Positions 56,501 through 64,000 of a DNA stretch of 64,000 nucleotides are shown in pieces (positions within the stretch are counted from its first letter, which is position 1; each line of letters begins with the position of its first letter). Origin of the DNA: Calothrix sp. NIES-4101. GTDB taxonomy: Bacteria; Cyanobacteriota; Cyanobacteriia; Cyanobacteriales; Nostocaceae. Position numbers and translations under genes: made by a program. The notes under the pieces are model-generated. The model had not been told where the DNA came from. It did no database searches and was given only the letters and a program-made list of their open reading frames with translations. The DNA lies in NCBI GenBank assembly GCA_004296455.1, contig AP018280.1, forward strand, positions 5,692,794 through 5,756,793, read 5' to 3'.

Positions 56501-57685
56501 GCCGAACAAAAAGGTATTGATTTAAATTATCAAGCGCTTTCTCCTTTACCTACTGCTGTTCGTTGTGATGAGACTCGTTTACGACAAGTATTGTTAAATT
56601 TAATTAGCAATGCCATTAAGTTTACTGAGACAGGGAAAGTAATTTTAAAAATTGGATATGTAGCAGATTTTGAACGTGAAGAAAATCTTCTTGCTATTAA
56701 TTCTTTAGTTGCCATTAATAACGCTAAAAATAATCACAAAATTCGCTTTTTAATTAAAGATGAAGGAATTGGTATTCCCCAAGATAAACTTACTGATATT
56801 TTCTTACCTTTTCATCAATTAAATAATCATCAATCTCCCCAAGAAGGCACAGGTTTAGGTTTAACTATCAGTCAAAACATAGTTCAGCAGATGGGTGGGG
56901 AAATTCATGTTAATAGTAATTTAGAAGAAGGGAGTATATTTTGGTTTGATTTGGACTTGCCAGAAGTGACAACAGAAAGTCAATACCAACAAGTAGAAAA
57001 GGAATTACAAATTATTGGTTATGAAGGCGAAACTAGAAAAATTTTAGTAGTAGATGATAAGACAAATAATCGCACATTCTTAGTCAACTTACTCCAGTCA
57101 TTAGGTTTTGAGATTTTACAAGCTAGCAATGGAGAAGATGCCTTAACTCAAGCTACTGAAAATCAGCCCAACTTAGTTTTACTCGACTGGATTATGCCAG
57201 GAATCGGTGGTTTGGAGGTGACTAGAAAACTACGACAAATGCCAGCTTTGCAAAATTTAATTATTGTTGCCACCTCTGCCACTACCATTGCCGAAGAACA
57301 ATCTTCTTGCTTTGAAGTCGGTTGTAATGCTTTTCTTCCTAAACCTGTACGCTTCGATAAATTATTAGAAATTATCGAAAATTACTTACATTTGCAATGG
57401 ATTTATCAAGCAGATAACTCTGTGAATCCAATTATCAATCATCAATCCTTGGAAACGAGTTTGCATAATAATTCTTCTGCCATCATTACCCCATCATCTG
57501 ATGAATTAGCACAATTATACGAATTAGCAATGCAGGGTGATATTCGTAGTATTCTCCAACGAGCATTGCAACTCGAACAGCAGAATACGCAATTTATTCC
57601 TTTTGCTCAAGAAGTAAGACAAATGGCTGAAAATCTTCAGGTGAATCAACTACAAAACTTTATTCAGTTATTTATGAAAGCATAA
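53567..57685 (+). CDS. CheB-CheR-PAS-histidine kinase-receiver hybrid
   Basis: The 1372-residue protein fuses a chemotaxis methylesterase and methyltransferase with a hybrid sensor kinase. In order: CheB (about 20-205; catalytic triad Ser27 in IGASAGG, His54 in IQHLSP, Asp148 in GTGSDGTHG), CheR (about 215-480; [15 protein letters not shown] and SCRNVLIYM), a long coiled coil (about 650-740; repeated NEEL units), a PAS domain (about 745-860), HisKA with His896 ([15 protein letters not shown]), HATPase (GTGLGLTIS), a receiver with Asp1207 ([10 protein letters not shown]), and a C-terminal helical tail. There is no chemoreceptor gene nearby, so it is probably not a classical chemotaxis protein. 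The receiver-kinase gene at 58117 may be its partner. Confidence 0.95.
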   Translation: MSDRHLDAINSEPKPNQSLFVVGIGASAGGLRALEEFFENMPIDSGAAFVVIQHLSPDFKSLMKELLERRTRMAIYRVTDGMELEPNSIYLIPPGKNLVVKNSQLLLLEHEDRSRHGVNFPIDIFLESLAKNYAERAIGVILSGTGSDGTHGLRAINEAGGFAMVQDPATAEFDGMPRTAISTGVVDQVLSPQNLAQVIYQLLRSPIEEQQISKSEFHSFDAYKLQRIASILAKHEQVDFSHYKPSTLSRRIHRRCLISGCNNLEEYISLLGISPEERGTLRHDLLISVTQFFRDGEAWKFLETNVIPQLIEEAKPGEEMRFWVTACATGEEAYSLAILLDEAMEALDKQVRVKIFATDIDKEALEKATQGIYPETIVNDISPERLQRYFIRKEQSYQVIRKLRERLLFASHDLTKDAGFTRMNMISCRNVLIYMQPELQQEVLRNLHFSLISQGILFLGEAETLGDIEEEFKPLNKKGKIYQKRRDVRLTIANKGVEKISRKFLLPQSKPKDNSESRLEPMLNEAFSTFLSEQKATCLLVDRENKLFHIFNNSVEVLTFSTGRTTTDVTKLVVASLQLPLSAALHRAQRERRLVAYSGIKLTESNNTRSVSLKVSYHETNKLAGDFFMVIIQEDMRPQPPDGERFEADTEASQRIMELEYELQQTRENLQAVIEELETTNEEQQATNEELIASNEELQSTNEELHSVNEELYTVNAEYQSKIEELTELNNDIDNLLRSTDIGVVFLDRNLKIRKFTPAATVAINLVEADIGRPLEHITHNLNCGNLLNLLQQVIDCKHATEQEVKISKSGFNLLMRVNPYLQEDGRLDGVVLIFVDIDEIKQVQHQLQQAEIAMRRINEELEKRVSDRTAELEKAKLAAESANQAKSAFIAHISHELRTPLNAILGFTQILKRDRQLITREQLQGIEIIHQSGQHLLTLINDILYLAKIEAGKLELEVSEFQFLAFLDNLIAIVRIRAEQKGIDLNYQALSPLPTAVRCDETRLRQVLLNLISNAIKFTETGKVILKIGYVADFEREENLLAINSLVAINNAKNNHKIRFLIKDEGIGIPQDKLTDIFLPFHQLNNHQSPQEGTGLGLTISQNIVQQMGGEIHVNSNLEEGSIFWFDLDLPEVTTESQYQQVEKELQIIGYEGETRKILVVDDKTNNRTFLVNLLQSLGFEILQASNGEDALTQATENQPNLVLLDWIMPGIGGLEVTRKLRQMPALQNLIIVATSATTIAEEQSSCFEVGCNAFLPKPVRFDKLLEIIENYLHLQWIYQADNSVNPIINHQSLETSLHNNSSAIITPSSDELAQLYELAMQGDIRSILQRALQLEQQNTQFIPFAQEVRQMAENLQVNQLQNFIQLFMKA

Positions 57686-57738
57686 GTTGTTTTTAAGATT
57701 TAGTTTTCAGGTTTACTTTTAAACATTCGTCTTGAAGA

Positions 57739-57867
57739 TAAGTAAGTCGGCACGATAAAACCAAGGTATGTTGAGTTTTGTAAAAAGCCTGGAACGATTC
57801 TTTTATAAGCTCTTTGTTGGCTTTACACTTCGTTACATAGGTTGATTTTTTAACGCCGACTTACTTA
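57739..57867. mobile_element. 129-bp MITE-like element with perfect 13-bp inverted ends
   Basis: TAAGTAAGTCGGC (57739-57751) and GCCGACTTACTTA (57855-57867) are perfect inverted repeats bounding 129 bp of non-coding DNA in the spacer between the two kinase genes. The inner sequence has no coding capacity. The compact size and long perfect termini are typical of a MITE; a TA-type target duplication is possible because the ends are TA-rich. Confidence 0.65.
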
Positions 57868-58116
57868 CATTGTTTAATTAACAATATTAAGAAAAGTAAA
57901 TTTTTATTGCTTTGTTTATTGAAAATCGGCTTTGATGATAATAAATATAAAATTTTTATTAAAATAATTGATGTTTACTAAGTTTTGTAATGTTTTCAGA
58001 CTTTCTCATCACAAGTTGGGGAAAGGATGTGACAGATAAAGTCTGGAATTTGTAATCCCTTGCTATCCAATCCCTAATTACCTTGCAAGGTTCGCACAAA
58101 TTAACTGTGAGGACTG

Positions 58117-59820
58117 GTGAAGATGAACTCTAATAATTGCGATCGCAAATTTCTGGAATCCGAATCTATTGATTATAAAACTATTTTGATTGTCGATGAC
58201 CATCCCAGCAATTTACAGGTATTATTTACGTTCTTGGAAACTCAAGGATTTAGAGTATTAGCTGCCCAAAATGGGGAAAATGCTTTGAAAATAGCGGTGA
58301 CTAGTTTCCCTGACTTAATTTTACTAGATATTTTAATGCCAGGAATTGATGGTTTTGAAGTTTGTCGTCAGTTAAAAAATAATCTGCATACAGCAAATAT
58401 CCCCATAATTTTTTTAACTGCTCTTTCGGATACTGTGAATAAAGTCAAGGGATTTGAATTGGGGGGGGTTGATTATGTGACTAAACCGATTGAGCAACAG
58501 GAACTTTTAGCGAGGATTCAAACACATTTGACGCTAAAAAAAATGCGCCAGCGTCTAGCATTACAAAATAAAGAATTGCATCAGGAAATATACGCTCGCC
58601 AACAAGTTGAAGGGCAACAAGATTTGGTGAAACGAATTACTGAAAAAATTCGTGATAGTTTGGATGAAACTCAAATTTTGCAAATAGCAACTGAAGAATT
58701 GGCGAAAGTCTTGCAAACAAATAGCTGTCAAATTGAACTTTATAACTCATCACAGACAATTGCGACTATTGTTTACGAATACAGTCATATATTTCCAAAA
58801 TCGCAAGGGATGGTGAGAAAAATAGCTGATTTTCCCCAACTTTATCAACAGTTACTAGAAAAAGCACCTTTACAATTTGCCGAAATAATTCCCGAATTTA
58901 GTCCCAAAGGAATGCAATGTACCAGATTAGCCTGTCCAATTTATGAAAATGGTGGTAGCAAGGGAATTTTAGGAAATCTTTGGTTACTAAGGGCAAAAGA
59001 AGAAATATTTGCAGACTTTGAAGTCAGTTTAGTACAACAGGTAGCTAGCCAATGTGCGATCGCTATTCGTCAGGCTCGATTGTACGAGGCTTCTCAGCAG
59101 CAAGTCAAGGAATTAGAAAGACTCAACCGTATCAAGGACGACTTCCTCAAAACGATATCGCATGAATTGCGATCGCCCATGAGTAGTATACAGCTTGCGG
59201 TGCAAACTTTAGAAAAGTTGCTACAAACAGAATATCCCCATTCCATATCTCCCACATTTACGCGAGTTTTAAATATTTTTCGCCAAGCGAGTCAGCGACA
59301 TAATAAATTAGTTGAAGATTTATTGACATTATGTTACTTAGATGCAACAGCAGATGCGATTATCTCAGAATTAATTAATCTCCAAGTTTGGATTCCGGAA
59401 ATTATTCAACCCTTTTTAGAGCGAACTCAATATCAACAACAACAATTAAAGATAGATATTCCTACAGAATTACCATTGTTAAATTCTGATATTTCCACCT
59501 TAGAACGTATTTTGATTGAATTATTAAATAATGCTTGCAAATATACTCCCGCCGGAGAAACAATTACTGTGCAAGTTAGGGCTGATGAACAAACAGTAGA
59601 ACTGAGTGTGATTAATTCGGGTGTAGTGATTCCGAAAGAAGAACAAAATCGCGTATTCGACCAATTTTATCGTATTCCGAATAATGATCCTTGGCAATAT
59701 GGTGGTACCGGTTTAGGACTAACATTAGTTAAGAAAATGGTGGAAGTATTAAAAGGAACAATTGATGTCGAAAGCCGCAAGGGAGAAACCAAATTCACTG
59801 TCAAAATACCTAATTTTTAA
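58117..59820 (+). CDS. Receiver-GAF-histidine kinase
   Basis: The 567-residue protein (GTG start at 58117; the ATG at 58123 is equally likely) has an N-terminal receiver domain (about 18-135; phospho-acceptor Asp71 in LILLDILMPG, then IPIIFLTALSD), a GAF domain (about 170-325), a HisKA domain with His349 in KTISHELRSPMSS, and a C-terminal HATPase (GGTGLGLTLVKKM). Proteins with a receiver first and kinase last take phosphate from another kinase; the CheB-CheR hybrid just upstream is the obvious candidate donor. The GAF domain lacks the conserved Cys of phytochrome-type bilin binding, so a light role is not indicated. Confidence 0.94.
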   Translation: MKMNSNNCDRKFLESESIDYKTILIVDDHPSNLQVLFTFLETQGFRVLAAQNGENALKIAVTSFPDLILLDILMPGIDGFEVCRQLKNNLHTANIPIIFLTALSDTVNKVKGFELGGVDYVTKPIEQQELLARIQTHLTLKKMRQRLALQNKELHQEIYARQQVEGQQDLVKRITEKIRDSLDETQILQIATEELAKVLQTNSCQIELYNSSQTIATIVYEYSHIFPKSQGMVRKIADFPQLYQQLLEKAPLQFAEIIPEFSPKGMQCTRLACPIYENGGSKGILGNLWLLRAKEEIFADFEVSLVQQVASQCAIAIRQARLYEASQQQVKELERLNRIKDDFLKTISHELRSPMSSIQLAVQTLEKLLQTEYPHSISPTFTRVLNIFRQASQRHNKLVEDLLTLCYLDATADAIISELINLQVWIPEIIQPFLERTQYQQQQLKIDIPTELPLLNSDISTLERILIELLNNACKYTPAGETITVQVRADEQTVELSVINSGVVIPKEEQNRVFDQFYRIPNNDPWQYGGTGLGLTLVKKMVEVLKGTIDVESRKGETKFTVKIPNF

Positions 59821-59853
59821 TTTCTCCAATCTTGCCAAGGATATTTTAATTTT

Positions 59854-61125
59854 TTAACTATTTCTATCCCTTTCAATATCATTAATCACTTTTTCCATGT
59901 ACCAATCTTCAGACATCCCAGGATAAGAATACTTAACTTCCTCTAATAATCGTTCGGCAATTTCCCAATATCCACCCACCAAACGTAGCAGTTTTTGACG
60001 TAAGAAAGTTGATTTTGGCTTTTGTAAATCACCACTAGGCACGGTAATTTTCTTCAAACTATCTAATACTTTTTGATAATTTTCCCAATCTTCTTGTTCA
60101 CAAAAAATACTAGCTGCCTTCTGATAATCTGCAATCGCCTTTTGCATTTCTTCGATATGGGTATTTGCCAATCCACGATGATAATATGCTGGGGCATCAT
60201 GAGGATTAAACTCTAATGCTTTTGTATAATCTTGGATTGCTTGCGTATAATTTCCTGTGGAACGATGTGCATTACCTCTAGCCACATAGATCATCGCATT
60301 TTCTGGTTCTAATTCAAGCGCCAAATTAAAATCAGCAATAGCCCCTTGATTATCCCCCATTTGTAGCCTCGCTTTACCACGATTCCGATAAACAATTGCA
60401 TCGTGAAACTTGTATCTCAAGGCTTGATTAAAGTCAGAAATTGCCTCCGTAAATTGTCCCTGCTTACAACGGATAACACCCCGACAACAATAAGCTTTAC
60501 CATCTTGAGAATCAACTTGCATCGCCCAACTTAAACTTTCTAAAGCTTCGCAAATATCCCCATTTTCAGCTTTCTCAATTAATTGTTTAAAATAATCTCC
60601 TTCCGAGATGATTTTTAGGAGTGGTGAAGTTGGTTTTGAAATCGCCACTGGTTGAGCTTTCGGTTGTAGTTGTGTGATTTTGTCCATACACAAACGACAA
60701 CTTTCGGCATCTTTTTGCTGCAAGTATAACTCCGCCGCTTTCTTAAAGCTGGCAATAGCATTATGAATATCCCCTGACTTCCGCAGTAAAGTTCCCCGTA
60801 ATTGATGTGCCGCAGCATAGGTATGGTTGAGGTAAATTGCTTTCTCAACATCATCCAAAGCACCTGGTATATTTTTCAATACCATTCGCGCCAGCGCTCG
60901 ACTGTAATATGCTTGAATAAACTTTGAATCCAGCTTTAATGCTTCTGTATAATCTGCAACAGCATGTAATATTTGACCGGAATCATAATAAGCCAAACCT
61001 CGTTGTAGATAGACTTCCGCAAAATAAGGATTTGATTGTAACTCTTGGGTGAAATCCGCGATCGCACCAGCATAGTCTTTTTGTTTAGCCTTGAACAAGC
61101 CTTGATTGTAATATTCTTGAGTCAT
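59854..61125 (-). CDS. TPR repeat protein with C-terminal WY/ERDR motif
   Basis: I start it at ATG 61125 (MTQEYYNQGLFKAKQKDY), since the frame upstream to 61176 looks like spacer. The 423-residue product has two blocks of tetratricopeptide repeats: four or so at about 1-150 and about four more at 210-350 (GVIRCKQGQFTEAISDFNQA, GKARLQMGDNQGAIADFNLA). These form a protein-binding superhelix. The last 45 residues, RLVGGYWEIAERLLEEVK, YPGMSEDWYMEKVINDIERDR, closely match the C-terminus of the membrane protein at 11773-12198. The gene is divergent from the HEAT-NACHT gene with a spacer of about 275 bp. Confidence 0.9.
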   Translation of the reverse strand: MTQEYYNQGLFKAKQKDYAGAIADFTQELQSNPYFAEVYLQRGLAYYDSGQILHAVADYTEALKLDSKFIQAYYSRALARMVLKNIPGALDDVEKAIYLNHTYAAAHQLRGTLLRKSGDIHNAIASFKKAAELYLQQKDAESCRLCMDKITQLQPKAQPVAISKPTSPLLKIISEGDYFKQLIEKAENGDICEALESLSWAMQVDSQDGKAYCCRGVIRCKQGQFTEAISDFNQALRYKFHDAIVYRNRGKARLQMGDNQGAIADFNLALELEPENAMIYVARGNAHRSTGNYTQAIQDYTKALEFNPHDAPAYYHRGLANTHIEEMQKAIADYQKAASIFCEQEDWENYQKVLDSLKKITVPSGDLQKPKSTFLRQKLLRLVGGYWEIAERLLEEVKYSYPGMSEDWYMEKVINDIERDRNS

Positions 61126-61399
61126 GGCTTTGGTGGTATTATGTGAAACACAACAAATCGAAGAACCTATTTCCAATTGTGCGATAATCCCTACAAACTC
61201 GCCACCTGGTTAAAAACGGGAATTTAATCACTTGCCATTCTCATCGAATATGAAATAGTGCGTTACGCTGTACCGGAACCCACCATTGTTGATTGGGTAA
61301 TTTATTTTTTGTATTCTCTTATCCGAAACTTCATATTTGTAGCATGTATCAAATACAGGAGATATTTAGTATCATTCTTGCAGCGTCATCCCTGTAGTT

Positions 61400-64000
61400 A
61401 TGCTCAAATTCAGCCGCAAATTTTCGTTTTTGTTTATTTTCCCCTTGACGTTGTTGCTGGTGATTTTCCTGGCTGCTCCCTGGGTAAGTGCTAAGGAAGC
61501 TGAGAAAGAAAAACCTATACCCCAACCTTGGGAGATAAAGGGGATTGTCGCTGCGTTGAATGACTTCTATGCAGGTGTGCGATTGGTTGCGGCAAGCAGA
61601 TTAGGGGAGTATAAGTTAGATAATCCGAAATCTCTAATCGACGCAAGTAATAAAGAAAATAATCAAGAAATTTACAACAAGCTGGTTCAGCAGCTAAGGG
61701 AACAACTATCGTCAACTGATAAGAACGAAGAAGAGAAAAAATATTCACGTGCTGCCGCAGTATTAGCATTGGGGAATATGCAGGCTAAGGAAATTGCCAA
61801 GGATGTGGCTTTACTCCTCAAAGATAGCGATAGCGATGTCCGTAATTCCGCAGTATTAGCATTGGGGAATATGCAGGCTAAGGAAATTGCCAAGGATGTG
61901 GCTTTACTCCTCAAAGATAGCAACAGCGATGTCCGTAATTCCGCAGTAGAAGCATTGGGGAATATGCAGGCTAAAGAATTTGCCCAGGATGTGGCTTTAC
62001 TCCTCAAAGATAGCAACAGCGATGTCCGTAATTCCGCAGTAGAAGCATTGGGGAATATGCAGGCTAAAGAATTTGCCCAGGATGTGGCTTTACTCCTCAA
62101 AGATAGCAATTACGATGTCCGTAATTCCGCAGTAGAAGCATTGGGGAATATGCAGGCTAAGGAATATGCCCAGGATTTGGTTTTACTCCTCAAAGATAGC
62201 AATTACGATGTCCGTAATTCCGCAGTAGAAGCATTGGGGAATATGCAGGCTAAAGAATTTGCCCAGGATGTGGCTTTACTCCTCAAAGATAGCAACAGCG
62301 ATGTCCGTAATTCCGCAGCAAAAGCATTGGGGAATATGCAGGCTAAGGAATATGCCAAGGATTTGGTTTTACTCCTCAAAGATAGCAATATATTTGTCCG
62401 TGATTCCGCAGCAAAAGCATTGGGGAATATGCAGGCTAAGGAATATGCCAAGGATTTGGTTTTACTCCTCAAAGATAGCAACAGCGATGTCCGTAATTCC
62501 GCAGCAAAAGCATGGGGGAATATGCAGGCTAAGGAATATGCCAAGGATTTGGTTTTACTCCTCAAAGATAGCAACAGCGATGTCCGTAATTCCGCAGTAT
62601 TAGCATTGGGGAATATGCAGGCTAAGGAAATTGCCAAGGATGTGGCTTTACTCCTCAAAGATAGCAACAGCGATGTCCGTAATTCCGCAGTAGAAGCATT
62701 GGGGAATATGCAGGCTAAAGAAATTGCCCAGGATGTGGCTTTACTCCTCAAAGATAGCAACAGCGATGTCCGTAATTCCGCAGTAGAAGCATTGGGGAAT
62801 ATGCAGGCTAAAGAAATTGCCCAGGATGTGGCTTTACTCCTCAAAGATAGCAACAGCGATGTCCGTAATTCCGCAGTAGAAGCATTGGGGAATATGCAGG
62901 CTAAAGAATTTGCCCAGGATGTGGCTTTACTCCTCAAAGATAGCAATATATTTGTCCGTGATTCCGCAGCAACAGCATTATCAAAATTAGGCAAGCAAGA
63001 ATTACCAGTAATTACCCAAATATTAGAAGCAGTATTGATTTCTCGTCCTGAAGAAAAAGTAACACCTCGATTTTTAGCCCATTTCCTTAGTGGTGGTGAA
63101 CCCGATATAGTCACCTTGCTGCAATGGGTGGGTAGTCCTAAAACCATTCCTGAAAAACCCAGTTATGAAGACGGAAAAAAAGCACTAGAAATTTTCGATA
63201 AAACTTGGAAAATTCTGAACGAATCAACACCTCAACTGCGGCAAGAATTAGCAGAAGCAATTGCGAAAGTAATAGGTTTCAAAATCTGGAAAGCTGGAGA
63301 TATTAACTTACTGCAAAGCCACTACAAAAACTTGTCAGGGATGACCCAAGCGGAAGTTGTAAAATCAGTTATCCAAGACCTAGAATATTGGAAATGGATT
63401 TTTGCAGCTAAAGACACCATCCTCATCCATATTACCTTCTGGCTCCTCCTCATCTTCGCTTACCCCAAATCCCCCCAAGTCCAAGCAATCTTCTTCTGGA
63501 ACCCGTGGGTACGTCGCATTTTAGGCATGGGTTACGTGGGTTTTCTCCTTACATGGGTTCCCTTCTTCCGTCGCAAATTACTCGAACCCTTCAAATTTTC
63601 CCTCCTTGCCGATGCTGGTTTAGATAATTTCAACCCCGCAGGATATTTCCCCAATAGTGGGGTTTTAGAAACTAAGGTAAACTATCCCCTGTCTCAAGCT
63701 ATCCCCAGCATTAACGGACAAATCATCCTCGAAGGTGACTCCGGTTTAGGCAAATCCATGTTCCTGCGACACTTGCTCAAAACCTCACCCCGAACTATCG
63801 TTTACCTCCCAGCCCAAAAGTGCGATAAAGGAATCATCGAAGCCATCCAAATCAAGCTCCACGGACAAGCACAGGATGCGGAATTCCTGAAAAACCTGAT
63901 TTATAGTGGTGCAATTGATATCTGCATCGATGGACTCAACGAAGTCACAGCAGATACCCGCGCTAAAATCTGTCAATTCGTCGAAAGCTACTTCCGGGGT
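61400..64000 (+). CDS. Signal/anchor + HEAT-repeat array + NACHT/STAND-like NTPase (3'-truncated by window edge)
   Basis: From the first possible ATG (61400) the frame runs open for 867 codons to the window end. Residues 1-33 are a basic start and a hydrophobic signal/anchor (LKFSRKFSFLFIF; possible cleavage at VSA-KEA). Residues about 123-525 hold thirteen near-identical 31-residue HEAT-type repeats plus a final diverged one. A linker (526-670), two hydrophobic stretches (about 674-690 and 707-724) and a P-loop domain follow: Walker A EGDSGLGKSMF (G779-S786) and a Walker B-like IDICIDGLNE (D844-E848), the DGLxE pattern of NACHT/STAND NTPases. NACHT proteins are signalling switches and in bacteria often antiphage sensors. 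Unusually, the repeats lie before the NTPase and behind a signal segment. The C-terminal part is outside the window. Confidence 0.9.
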   Translation, partial: MLKFSRKFSFLFIFPLTLLLVIFLAAPWVSAKEAEKEKPIPQPWEIKGIVAALNDFYAGVRLVAASRLGEYKLDNPKSLIDASNKENNQEIYNKLVQQLREQLSSTDKNEEEKKYSRAAAVLALGNMQAKEIAKDVALLLKDSDSDVRNSAVLALGNMQAKEIAKDVALLLKDSNSDVRNSAVEALGNMQAKEFAQDVALLLKDSNSDVRNSAVEALGNMQAKEFAQDVALLLKDSNYDVRNSAVEALGNMQAKEYAQDLVLLLKDSNYDVRNSAVEALGNMQAKEFAQDVALLLKDSNSDVRNSAAKALGNMQAKEYAKDLVLLLKDSNIFVRDSAAKALGNMQAKEYAKDLVLLLKDSNSDVRNSAAKAWGNMQAKEYAKDLVLLLKDSNSDVRNSAVLALGNMQAKEIAKDVALLLKDSNSDVRNSAVEALGNMQAKEIAQDVALLLKDSNSDVRNSAVEALGNMQAKEIAQDVALLLKDSNSDVRNSAVEALGNMQAKEFAQDVALLLKDSNIFVRDSAATALSKLGKQELPVITQILEAVLISRPEEKVTPRFLAHFLSGGEPDIVTLLQWVGSPKTIPEKPSYEDGKKALEIFDKTWKILNESTPQLRQELAEAIAKVIGFKIWKAGDINLLQSHYKNLSGMTQAEVVKSVIQDLEYWKWIFAAKDTILIHITFWLLLIFAYPKSPQVQAIFFWNPWVRRILGMGYVGFLLTWVPFFRRKLLEPFKFSLLADAGLDNFNPAGYFPNSGVLETKVNYPLSQAIPSINGQIILEGDSGLGKSMFLRHLLKTSPRTIVYLPAQKCDKGIIEAIQIKLHGQAQDAEFLKNLIYSGAIDICIDGLNEVTADTRAKICQFVESYFRG
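61766..62974 (+). repeat. Tandem array: 13 x 93-bp in-frame repeats
   Basis: The landmark ATTGGGGAATATGCAGG recurs every 93 bp exactly from 61768 to 62884, with one variant at 62512 (CATGGGG, giving Trp for Leu) and a diverged last unit at 62977. Each unit encodes 31 residues. Differences concentrate at a few codons: position after AKE (Ile, Phe or Tyr), the following Ala-Lys or Ala-Gln, Val-Ala versus Leu-Val, the SD/SN-SD/YD/IF turn, and Val-Glu, Val-Leu, Ala-Lys or Ala-Thr at the end. The near-identity of synonymous sites implies recent duplication or gene conversion. Confidence 0.95.

Noticed and set aside
61258-61494. Plus-strand frame of 78 codons before the HEAT-NACHT gene
   Set aside because: It overlaps the start of the real gene in another frame, has low coding character and no ribosome-binding site.
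62259-62603. Idea that the 93-bp tandem repeats are a CRISPR array
   Set aside because: There are no unique spacers; the repeats are contiguous, in frame and encode HEAT helices.
61687-63147. Long minus-strand reading frames of 140 and 314 codons opposite the HEAT array, plus a plus-strand frame 62259-62603
   Set aside because: They are produced by the 93-bp periodicity: a 31-codon repeat without a stop in one frame stays open in that frame. They have no start signals and no non-repeat conserved part.

Overview
The window comes from a cyanobacterium, most likely a filamentous one. The evidence is psbU (photosystem II extrinsic protein), the ferredoxin-thioredoxin reductase catalytic chain, a DevC-type permease, several cyanobacterium-restricted DUF families, a very large multidomain sensor kinase, and many copies of the octamer GCGATCGC (HIP1). 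The DNA is AT-rich, with long AT-rich spacers carrying short dispersed palindromes and tandem heptamers. No tRNA, rRNA or CRISPR array was recognised. I cannot name the genus from sequence alone.

Layout. 1-9.9 kb: the 3' end of a transglutaminase-like gene, an unrecognised 429-aa protein, an L,D-transpeptidase-like lipoprotein, two unrecognised minus-strand genes, lysS and a seven-bladed WD40 protein. 10-13.2 kb: an AmpG-type transporter, a small membrane protein, a broken gene and a GNAT acetyltransferase. 13.5-19.5 kb: a CHASE2-PAS-GGDEF diguanylate cyclase, a DUF3120-type membrane protein, psbU and nadB. 20-26.4 kb: sppA, a small membrane protein, then a plus-strand run mlaE-like permease / DUF3119-like / DUF3086-like / plsY that looks like a membrane-lipid cluster, and a PadR regulator. 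26.6-36.1 kb: pgl, a zinc-ribbon/FHA protein, an M50-like membrane protease, a methyltransferase, an SLH-GHL10 glycosidase-like protein and an S9 peptidase. 36.4-39.7 kb: an accessory island with an IS701-type transposase directly abutting an HNH endonuclease and a D12-class adenine methyltransferase (a probable type II restriction-modification pair). 39.8-53.2 kb: mostly housekeeping genes (tsaB, argD, pyrB, ftrC), transporters, a K+ channel with RCK domains, an SPFH protein, a Uma2 nuclease-like protein and small conserved proteins. 53.5-59.8 kb: a CheB-CheR-PAS-histidine kinase-receiver giant, then a receiver-GAF-histidine kinase. 59.8-64 kb: a TPR protein and, running off the right end, a gene with a signal/anchor segment, thirteen nearly identical 93-bp HEAT-type repeats, two hydrophobic segments and a NACHT/STAND-like P-loop domain.

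The strongest candidate for something new is this last gene. Its repeats are almost identical in DNA and differ only at a few positions, each with a few alternative states, which is the pattern expected of an expanding or recombining recognition array joined to a signalling NTPase. Secondary points of interest are three MITE-like element types: a 103-bp element in two copies, a 129-bp element with perfect 13-bp inverted ends, and a 91-bp repeat. A C-terminal motif is also shared by two otherwise unrelated proteins 48 kb apart. Functions are inferred from motifs read by eye; no database search was run.
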